Of a stretch of DNA of 64,000 bases, positions 56,105-64,000 are shown in pieces. The notes under the pieces are model-generated. The model was not told the origin of the DNA and searched no databases. It worked only from the letters and a program-made list of their open reading frames with translations. How positions within the stretch are numbered: position 1 is the stretch's first letter; every line of letters starts with the position of its first letter. Source of the stretch: Apodemus sylvaticus (Eukaryota > Chordata > Mammalia > Rodentia > Muridae); contig NC_067477.1 of assembly GCF_947179515.1 (NCBI RefSeq), positions 120,546,562 to 120,610,561 on the forward strand, written 5' to 3'. The position numbers were made by a program, and so were the translations under genes.

Positions 56105-56205
56105 TTCACTGTGTAGAGCAGGCTAGCCTTGAATTCACAGAGACTTGCTTGTCTCCGTCTGCTGATTAAAGGGCAAGACACCTCGCCTGCTGTTTCTAAG
56201 TATTC
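56105..56205 (-). mobile_element. B1 SINE fragment, antisense
   Basis: 'cactgtgtagagcaggctag', 'cttgaattcacagagacttg' and 'gctgattaaagggcaagaca' give a reversed B1 body. Confidence 0.7.
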
Positions 56206-57829
56206 CCTTGCTTTAGATCTCATTTTAATTGTGGTAGGGAGCTTGGTATATAGTTAAACTAGGTTTTAACTTGACCGTAGAAGTGCGGCCCCTCTCCAGG
56301 AGGGTATGTGAACAGACGAAGACGTGACCCGTGGCCCTTGCAGTCAGCCTGCTTCCTTTGATGGGTGGTTGGAGAGGATGTGGAAGACTGGACCCCTTCG
56401 TTGTTCTGGAAGCCTTGCTTCTGCTCGTGGAGAGAGGCCTACAAATAAGCTCGAGCACACACCAAGGAAAGACGTCCACTTGCCTAGCAGTGGCGAACCC
56501 TTGAGTCCACGCTGCAGTGTCTAGAGTCAGTCTGCAGTCTGGAAAGGGGTGGGGCTACCTCAAGACAGTGTACCTATGTGGTCGGACTGCAGAGTGCAGG
56601 CAGTGTCATATTCCTGTGGCCTTGTATGATGGTGGTCTCCCTTTCTTAGTTCTTGGTGGTTCTGATCTTTGTACCCCTGTTACCCCACGAGGCCCTTCAT
56701 TTCTGAGAAGACCAGCTGTGGCTTTGTGTCAGACATCCTGGACTTTATGCACAGAAAGCTATCCTTGAGACCCTGTTTCTAAGATGGCCAACAGCTCACT
56801 CATGCTTTGGGTATGGGGTGAGACAGGATCTCACTATGTAGCCTTGGCTGGCCAGAAACACATTTTGAGCGGAGTTTTGATAGAGGATAGATGTTTATCC
56901 TGCTTCATGTAGAGTATGGACAAGGTCCTCATTCTCTTCATGATTACGCTGATTACTGCTGATCACGCTGGTGGGATGGGATCTGCCGTCCGCTTATTCC
57001 AGTCTGTCTAGGTATGTCTTCCTGGGACTGCCAGGTCAGGCTGTTTCTTTGCAGGATTTAGCTCTGGCCTTCCCAGCCTTGCTCCTGAAGTCAGCTGCAG
57101 CTGATCCTGGAGAGTCTGGAGAAGGACTGGGCACTGCCTGGGATGGTGGTGCTCTAGACCCTGCTCCCTCCACATCCAGTGTGGTCCAGTCTGAGCATCA
57201 GGAGGCTCCGACCACCTGCAGGTCCTGCAGCAAGAGAGCCAGCCTCGCTGTCTCGTTGGATTTTTGCTAGACCGTGTGTGGCTTTGCATGACATGGCTGA
57301 TAGCCTTTGGTTGGGCAGCAGCTGCAGCCTCTCAGGAGGTGGAACTGGAGCAGAGAAGTGGCCTCTTTCCAAGCCTCCTGCAGCCATTTTTTTTCCACTT
57401 CACTCTCAGGTTGTTGATGTCCAATACAAGCCTATGGCTCAGAAGCCCCAGCATGCTGGTCTCTGAGATGACGCCAGACAGTGGAGGCCTGGCATTAGCC
57501 ACTGGGGTCAGAGACACACATCCTGTCTCCCTTAATCTTATAATGAGTCCCTTCTGGTTAGGGAGTCCCTTGGGGGTCATTTTGAAGCCAGTACCAGTTA
57601 TTGTAATAATTAGAAGGCTGGTCTATCATGCAGCTTCTGGACTCAAACAGCGAAGAACCAAATCCCAGTTCCCCCTAGTCGTCACTGGGCCTGCTGATCA
57701 GGGCAAGCATGCCGGGGCATGCGCAGATCTTTGTCTTTTCTTTGTGAGGCCTTGGGCAGACTGTACTCAGGATAGCCTGGGCTCTTTAGCCATAAAGCAG
57801 AGACGGGGCTGCAGTGTGCCATGAGCTGT
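56206..57829. other. Intergenic, mostly unrecognised; B1 fragment at about 56815-56865
   Basis: 'gggtgagacaggatctcact' with 'atgtagccttggctggccag' at 56815-56865 is a short reversed B1 piece. The 186-codon + frame at 57264-57824 overlaps frames on the other strand and shows no domain. Confidence 0.45.
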
Positions 57830-57992
57830 GGAGTGTGAAGGGAGCACCCCACACTGTGTGTGGGGTATGTGTGGAGTATGAAGGGAGCACCCCACACTGT
57901 GTGTGGGGTGTATGTGGAGTATGAAGGGAGCACCCCACACTGTGTGTGGGGTGTGTGTGGAGTGTGAAGGGAGCACCCCACACTGTGTGTGG
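57830..57992. repeat. 43-bp minisatellite (about 3.8 copies) with a hairpin in each unit
   Basis: The block 'gaagggagcaccccacactg' recurs exactly 43 bases apart (A of 'aaggga' at 57838, 57881, 57924 and 57967). Each unit contains CCCCACAC-TGT-GTGTGGGG in the first three copies, a perfect inverted repeat with an 8 to 10 bp stem and a 3-base loop. The fourth copy loses the right arm. As 43 is not a multiple of 3, the frames read across it differ from copy to copy. Confidence 0.97.
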
Positions 57993-59164
57993 CAATCCGG
58001 AGGCGCCCAATAAATACAGGCTATCACCACGCAATGATGCTTATTTAATAAGTAAGGAGTTGGGGGTTTTATTGGAGGCAAAGTAAACACGTCTTCGTCT
58101 TAGCCCCCCATCCCTCTGGGAAGGCAGACCCAGTTCATAAATGCCGAACACCACGTCCACCTGGAGGCCGCATCCCCTCCCCCCATCTTTCATCAAGAAC
58201 CTGGAGGAAATGAAAAGGCTTGTAATTCATAAACTAAGGCTCCTCACAGAGGGCTGGGGCAGGGCAGGGGCGGGCAAGCACACACTTGGGGGTGTTACAC
58301 CAGCGACTCCAAAACAAGGCAGGACTTTGTCCCGTGGCTTGGCTTGGCTTTTTGTCACAATATTGAATTAGTTTTGAAATTTCTAATAAAACATTAGAGA
58401 AGAGTGTGAACTGTTTGCATCTAATAGCAAAATAAGTTTGCGCTGAAGAGGCTGCGAGAGCATCTATACTCCTTAACATGTGGCCAAGCTCTCCGGAGTG
58501 TGGCGGGTGTAAGGGGCCATCCCCCAGCACCCTTCATCCACCCTGCTGACACCCAGCCATCCTCAAAGTGGCAGTGGCAGGTTGGAGCCTTTGATGCCTG
58601 CCTAATTGGGAGAAGCTGGCCCTCGCACGGGGCTGTTGCAGAACTGTTCCTTTTACTTCATAATGCTAATGAACAAACCTGGAGCGACCGCTCGCTAACA
58701 CGATGCCTCTTCCTCTTCGGGTTTTCATTGCTAACTGCACTTGTCCTTTGGACATGAGGCACGGACTCATCTTGAGAACTCCACTTGCCAGTCTGGCTAA
58801 AGAAATCTCCCTGGTGAATCTTTCTTCCTACTTTAAATGTTTCTGCTCCATCGACTAAATAAAATTTGAGAAGTTAATAAAAGCGAAACACACGTGTAGA
58901 ACAGTGCCCCAATGTCTGGCTTATTGAATAGTTAACAGGCTGAATCTGAACAATTACAGTGCAGAATATTACCACCTCTATGCAAGGGCTCCGTCCTCCT
59001 TCCTTGTCCTGAGCCACCCCCAGATGCGCTCAGGGGACTTCCCGCAAGCCTGGCTTTTCCCAGCACTGAATTGTACTTGATTTCCAACTTTATATATATG
59101 GACTTAGAGAGGGTGGTGTGTAGGGTTGTGAGTCCCTTGCCCAGCACGGGATGCAGGAGTTGAC
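57993..59164. other. Intergenic unique sequence with a candidate regulatory block
   Basis: No repeat was recognised. AATAAA occurs on the + strand at 58009-58014 and on the - strand at 58083-58078, directly after the minisatellite. The part 58560-58760 is unique, of even composition, and has TAATGCTAAT followed by GAACAAA (58661-58677), typical of POU or homeodomain and Sox-like sites. Conservation cannot be judged here. Confidence 0.25.
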
Positions 59165-60000
59165 TGTGCTTACCCCACACTGTCGCTGGGCGGATGTAGC
59201 GAAGCTACAGGACACTGCTCAGGGATGGTAAACCGCAGTCCGAGGTGCGGGACGGACGGACGGACGGAGCTGGTTCGGGGTTCCCTGGGCCTGCGAAGAG
59301 CCTGGGCCATCTTGTTCTCAGGCTCCTGGACATTCAAGCACCACTGGATGCCTCGTGGAAGAGCTGACAATGGACTGAGGTCCCATGGGCTGGGTCTAGC
59401 CTTGGGGCAGGGGTAAAGGGGGTGGGGCTCCAGCTGGTCCCATAGCGGCTTGAGGTTGTTGGTGGTCACGGCTACGAGTGCATAAAGGCGAAGGCCTTCT
59501 CCATGGCTCCCCATGTGGATCCTGATGAAAAGAGGCAGTCCGTGGTTGTAAGGCATTTATTGTCATGGTGGAAGGTGAATATGTAAAACCAACCCCACTT
59601 CTCAGGGCGGGCCTGAGATTAAATCCCTTGTGCTGGGAGGAATGTCTGGGAAGGAGAGCTTCTTGGCTAAGCCCTCCAGGCCTTTAGGTACCTCATTAAA
59701 ATGGAGATCTGTCTTGAGCCTAGGAGACCACAGGCCACGTGGTGGTCACATCCTTCCTACCTGTGGGGGTGGGGGGAGGGTGTTGCCCTTACATGACTGA
59801 TGGTCACAAAACTATGTGGGGGGAGGTTCAGGTTAGTGACAAGAGCCTAGTACCTGGGAAGAGGCTAGTTAGTGACAAGGCTAGTACCTGGGAAGATCAG
59901 GGTCTCCGGGGCTTTTAGCCTTAGCTCAATCAAGGACTACACTACCTTTTACAGTCTCACGGTGGTGCCATCTGGATTGGATAGAGATTGCCTAGGATGG
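59165..60000 (-). other. Unassigned GC-rich block with a 128-codon open frame; possible retroelement or processed remnant
   Basis: On the - strand an open frame runs from 59556 to 59170 (128 codons, starts MPYNHGLPLFIRIH). Its start codon overlaps the last base of AATAAA (rc of 59556-59561). A (GGAC)n tract at 59249-59266 is inside it. Between 59833 and 59895 a block of about 30 bases ('ttagtgacaagagcctagta' and 'cctgggaagaggc') is imperfectly duplicated. The combination looks like a decayed LTR or retrocopy, but I cannot name the family. Confidence 0.25.
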
Positions 60001-60534
60001 TGAAGGGCGTCTCTGTAGCCTGTGTGGACATTTCCAGCAAGGATTTATGAAGGGTGAAGTCTTCCCCTGAACCTGGATGATCTAGGACCCTGGATGAAAT
60101 AAAGGGTCGGGTTTCCATGCTTCCTGTCTACCTTGATGTGAACTGCTCTGCTCTGCTCTGCCACACCCTTCCGAGCCTGAGGACCCAAAACCTTTGCGAT
60201 CTTGAGTCAGTACTGGGTCTTTAGCCCCTTGGGTCGCTTGGGTGGGGGAGGGGCATTTTCTCACAGCTGAGAAAAGTAAACAATGTAGACATACTGTGTT
60301 ACCCTGGGTGTATTGTGTGAGGGAGGCTGGTGGGGAGCACTGTTATAGCTCTTTCATCTTTCATGATTGAAACCACCTCTGGCAGAGGTGAGCACAAGGC
60401 CCCTGACAGGGTTGGTCCCAGGGATAGGCTGCAAGTTGGGCTTTCCCTGTGGGAAAGGGAGTAGGTGTGTCTCTCTCCCTCATGGGCAGCCTAGCAGATT
60501 CCTGAGTCAGGCTGTCTACATAGCCCTTGCCATA
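60001..60534. other. Intergenic, nothing recognised
   Basis: Unique-looking sequence. Short frames on both strands have no domain. Confidence 0.4.
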
Positions 60535-60690
60535 TTGCTGACCAGTTGTAAGATCTGGCATGGGCTATTTAATTTTCCCATCCCTTATTTTCATCTCCCT
60601 GTGCTTAAGTGGGAATTGTTAGGGTTGGTTCAGAAACTAAATGAGTCCCTGGAACCATGCCAGGAACAATTGTGTGTGCCCGCTTTTATT
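60535..60690 (+). mobile_element. MIR SINE
   Basis: 'aattttcccatcccttattt', 'catctccctgtgcttaagtg' and 'gaaactaaatgagtccctgg' with 'aaccatgccaggaacaatt' follow the MIR order. Confidence 0.65.
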
Positions 60691-60980
60691 CCCGATTCAG
60701 AGCTATGAGGATGTCAGGCTAGGCTGAGGTGCCCTGCACACTGCTTGCAAGATGAGCATTGAAGTCGCTTTGGCATGCTACCATCTAGATATCCATCGTG
60801 CCTCCGAATCGTTGCCGTTCCCACTGCCTACCTAACCTGTCAACACCCCTTTCATCCTAACAGAAAACACCCATTTCTCTTTCATAGGAATGGGCTGATG
60901 TCCTTTGAGGTGGCCTTCCCACACTTTCCCAGGTAGACACATCCTCATCCTATCAGCTTGAGTGCCGGGTATGTCACGGC

Positions 60981-60983
<3 letters not shown>

Positions 60984-61017
<34 letters not shown>
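60984..61017. repeat. (TG)n microsatellite
   Basis: 17 perfect TG dinucleotides. Left of it is a short unique stretch. Confidence 0.98.
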
Positions 61018-61018
<1 letters not shown>

Positions 61019-61129
61019 TTGTAGTGTAACAGTTTCCTCCTAGATTTGAACCATTTCATCCCACAAGGAAGCTTTCTTAAGCAGGAAGGTCAACAAATCA
61101 AAAGAGCTTTAGGACTCTGACCACATTCG

Positions 61130-61510
61130 CTAGGCCCCTCCCTGGCAGAGGAAGCAGAACCAAGCTATAAAGAGGACTCTGAGGCCAGACTAGCTGCCTG
61201 GAAGAAGCAGAAGCCGGCACAGCTGCCCAGCAGTGGCTTACACTGACTGAGACACCAGGAAAAGCCATTCTCCAGCTTGCTGAGCTGCCTGCAGGGTGTA
61301 CAGTGTGCTCCAGATCCCGCCCCCCTTTTGTAAGCTGTCACTCATGTTGTGGTGGGCTCTGGTGATGCAGCTCCCTGTGAGTCATTTCTGCTCCTGCATG
61401 TAACCCCTCACCCATATTCCTACAGGTAACCCCAACAAAACTCATTGGCTTACCAAGCTGGACTCTGATGGTATCTGTACTTTTGGTCTGTTGTGGGCTC
61501 CCTATCTGGT
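61130..61510 (+). mobile_element. Probable rodent LTR-type repeat
   Basis: 'tgagctgcctgcagggtgta', 'gtggtgggctctggtgatgc', 'gtcatttctgctcctgcatg', 'caacaaaactcattggctta' and 'gtgggctccctatctggtgt' match a rodent repeat consensus that I recognise but cannot name. The block 'cccaacaaaactcattgg' stands where the usual element has an AATAAA signal. Confidence 0.5.
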
Positions 61511-61671
61511 GTGAGTGGATGTGAGTGTTGGTATCGTCCCAGGAAAAGTTTTGTCACATAACAGTTATCTGCAAAACTCCTAGGGCAGCCTCCTAAGACA
61601 TCACGTGCCCTGTTGGTTCTATTGGCGTTTAGAGTTTAGATACAAAAGCCTGAGCTGATGGGAGATGTAGT

Positions 61672-61748
61672 TGAGGGGGGAGGAGAGTAGGGAGGGAGGG
61701 AGTGAAAAGAGGAAGGGGGAGAGAGACAGAGAGAGAGAGAAGGGGAAG

Positions 61749-61787
<39 letters not shown>

Positions 61788-61975
61788 AAGGGGGAGAGAG
61801 ACAGAGAGAGAGAGAGAAGGGGAAGGGGAGAGAGAGAGAGAGAGAAGAGGAAGGGGGAGAGAGACAGAGAAAGGGAGAGAGGAAGGGGAAGAGAAAGGGA
61901 GAAAGTGATAGAGGAAGAGGAAGAAGAAAAAGATGAAGACAAATATAAAGAAGGAGAAGGAAAAGGGTAGGAGGA
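61672..61975. repeat. Polypurine tract (GA/GGGGA)n, about 300 bp
   Basis: The + strand is almost purely A and G from 61672 to about 61975, with only a few C or T bases. It has internal near-repeats of 'gagaagaggaagggggagag' about every 60 to 80 bases. Long SFSL-rich and EREK-rich frames across it are artefacts. Confidence 0.97.
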
Positions 61976-62159
61976 GGAGGGAAATGAAGGACTGGTTCCA
62001 TTTAATTGAGGTGAAAATTGTTAACCGTTAACCTGTAAATGCATGCACATGTATTTCAAAAATTTTAATGTGTGATGAAGTAAGAAATATATATACTCCC
62101 CCCAGCTACGGACAAAGAGATATCTGAAGCACTTGAGAGAATGGACCCTGCGCCTTGAC

Positions 62160-62580
62160 TGATTAGCACAGTGAGTTAGTTGGCTCTGAAGTGTAAGTGA
62201 GCCTGCCAGAGGGCATGATCACAGGAGAGACCCGTGTATTTTGAAGGGTGAGACCCCAGCTCACATCTTATTGGGAAGTGGGAGACTTCTAGAAGTGGAG
62301 CCTGCTGGGAGCCCTCTGGCTGTTCTCAGGGGTACAGGGGCACGCCACCGGTCCACTCCTTTCTTCTTTTGAACACCTGCTGTGAGGTAAATGGATCCAT
62401 CCTGCCCTGTGCTCCCACCACCCATAGCACACTTCTCCTCTCCAGAGGCCTCAAAGCAATATGTCCACCTGAACAGGGGCCAGAACCCCCCAGACCACCA
62501 CGTGACAAAGTAAACCCTTGCGTTTTGTAAGTTGATTTGTCTCGGTTATTTGCTATCCTAATGGAAAGCAAACACACAAG
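62160..62580 (+). mobile_element. Probable rodent/mammalian medium-reiteration repeat
   Basis: 'cttctagaagtggagcctgc', 'gctgtgaggtaaatggatcc', 'ggcctcaaagcaatatgtcc', 'gacaaagtaaacccttgcgt' and 'taagttgatttgtctcggtt' follow a known repeat order of the same general type as the URR1-like copies. Confidence 0.55.
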
Positions 62581-63194
62581 GTAGATGGCTGTCTCAGAGG
62601 GAAGCTCCTTCCTGAGCCAGCTATAAGCCGGATTAGCTGCCTTCCCACCGTGGGATACCGTTATATTTGATGAAACAAGAGGTCATTAGACTCTGGCTAT
62701 TCAGACTTTCGTGTTTGGCAGATACCTTCTAGGAAATGAACATGGAGAGCCTGTTATAGCAAGGAACATGACAGAGAGCACTTGTTGCAAAGATAAAACT
62801 GAAGCTTTCAAGTCCTGATTAGAATACTGAAGAACATAAATGCATCCTGCCATTTTTTGCTGAGTGGAGATATTATCATCACATGGCATGGAGCCAGTAT
62901 TTTATGTCCCAATTTTCTAAGTGATTATAGACTAATAATTGTTCATGAGGTACACTGTGATATCCAATGGGTACATACACTGCAGAAATATTAAAGTGAG
63001 GTAATTACCCCTTCTTCTTAACCTACTAATCACTCTCATAGTGAAAACACTGGGGATCATTTGCAATCTGGAAGTCTATAGGATGTTGTTATTAATAACT
63101 AGGTCATGTGACAGGACAGTGTATATTATTATTATTAGCTTGGTTGTGTGACAGGACAGCTCATGGACTCGCACTCCTTCTGTCTATCTTGTTC
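62581..63194. other. Intergenic, nothing recognised
   Basis: AT-rich unique-looking sequence with a short (TTA)n run near 63127-63138. Confidence 0.4.
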
Positions 63195-63990
63195 CTTTTT
63201 ACCAGGGCTGTTCCTTCTGCAGTCCCCACCTCCTGCCAGTGCCTCTCCTAACCACTTTCTATTCCGTTTTCATGAGATCCCTTATTTTATTTTATTTTAT
63301 TTTATTTGGTTTTTCTGAGACAGGGTTTCTCTGTGTAGCCCTGGCTGTCCTGGAACTCACTCTGTAGACCAGGCTGGCCTCGAACTCAGAAATCCGCCTA
63401 CTTCTGCCTCCCAAGTGCTGGGATTAAAGGCGTGCGCCACCACCGCCGGTAAGATCCCTTATTTTAGATCTCACGTGGAAGTGAGGTCATACAGTGTGTG
63501 TGTATCTCTCTGTGTCTGTATTATTTTCTTATCATAATTTTCTCCAGATTCACACATGATGTCACAAATAACCAGTTTTCATCCATGTTAAAGGCTGGAC
63601 AGTTCTCAGATGTGTGATTACGCCATGTTATTCATTTCTTCTTTGTGGGGAAATTAGATTGTTTCCATATCCTGGGTATTGAGCCTAGCATTGACAGAAG
63701 TGGAGTGCAGTCATCTCCTCAGGACCAGTTTCAACCTCTTTGGATGCATACCCTGTAGTGAGTTTGCTAGGTATCATGGTAAATTTAATTTTAGGGGGTC
63801 TTTGAAGAAACCTTAATAGTTTTTTATTTTTCAAAATGACTGTTGACCGGTGCCAGCAGTGTCCCTTTTACTCCTGCATTCTCACACGCTCAAACTCGTC
63901 TTTTTGATAATATATTACTTATATTTTTGTTTGATTAAGAAATAGAACTTTATTATCCCATAGTTCTGTAGGCAAGAGTCAGAGCTGAGG
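63195..63990 (-). mobile_element. Ancient L1M ORF2 end and 3' region, antisense, split by a B1
   Basis: 'cacgtggaagtgaggtcata', 'catgatgtcacaaataacca', 'gttaaaggctggacagttct', 'attgtttccatatcctgggt' and 'tttcaacctctttggatgca' follow the reversed L1M order up to nearly the window end. It is the same family and orientation as 18540-18960. Confidence 0.75.
63275..63466 (-). mobile_element. B1 SINE with perfect target duplication, antisense
   Basis: 15-bp duplications AGATCCCTTATTTTA lie at 63275-63289 and 63452-63466. The body is full length with the (TTTTA)n tail at the left and 'cgtgcgccaccaccgccgg' at the right. It is one of the least diverged B1 copies here, so probably recent. Confidence 0.97.
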
Positions 63991-64000
63991 TATTGCCTGG

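Noticed and set aside
57682..58090. Three overlapping - strand frames with repeated PHTQCGV/PHTVWGA-like peptides
   Set aside because: They arise because the 43-bp minisatellite is read in all three frames. No start or splice context supports a protein.
61619..62001. Long serine/leucine-rich (-) and arginine/glutamate-rich (+) frames
   Set aside because: They are translations of the polypurine tract and have no other support.
31720..64000. Search for 5' exons of Ltbp1, expected downstream by synteny
   Set aside because: No EGF-like or TB-domain coding exon, signal peptide exon or CpG-island promoter could be recognised. The gene is presumably beyond the window.

Overview
The window is mammalian nuclear DNA from a mouse-like rodent (Mus). 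The evidence is spliced coding exons with GT/AG borders, very dense rodent SINEs (B1, B2, B3, B4/ID types) of which several B1 copies carry the mouse-type internal sequence 'gatttctgagttcgaggcc', a mouse-type LINE-1 with a repeated 5' UTR, and ancient mammal-wide repeats (MIR, L2, MER5A, L1M, MaLR LTRs). There is no sign of bacterial, phage or plasmid sequence.

Positions 1 to about 31,650 are the 3' part of one protein-coding gene on the + strand, which I recognise as Ttc27 (tetratricopeptide repeat domain 27). Six exons are present (2160-2212, 6399-6564, 24597-24794, 26224-26335, 30118-30218 and 31415 to the 3' end). They join in a single frame to give exactly 250 C-terminal codons and a TGA stop at 31535-31537. 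The first two exons encode two consecutive 34-residue TPR units. The gene ends at AATAAA (31626-31631), with a possible distal ATTAAA (31694-31699). Introns are repeat-rich; the 18-kb intron between 6564 and 24597 holds most of them, including a nearly 2-kb degraded L1 ORF2 segment and a separate L1 that keeps its 5' UTR and ORF1 but lacks nearly all of ORF2.

From about 31,720 to 64,000 I find no exon of any gene. From known synteny the next gene should be Ltbp1, but nothing here can be assigned to it. This intergenic half contains SINEs, several L1 fragments of different ages, MaLR LTR remnants, rodent medium-reiteration repeats, two minisatellites (a 34-bp unit split by a B1, and a 43-bp unit whose every copy holds an inverted repeat), a roughly 300-bp polypurine tract, and stretches of unique sequence. 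Three unique stretches with homeodomain-like TAATTAG or TAAT motifs are weak candidates for regulatory elements.

I found no new multi-gene system. The points most worth a second look are the hairpin minisatellite near 57.9 kb, the B1-split minisatellite near 41.6 kb, the 3'-truncated L1, and unassigned open frames near 59.3, 52.2 and 15.9 kb. Repeat family names come from recognising consensus features by eye, so boundaries are approximate (often within 10 to 30 bases) and subfamily names are tentative.
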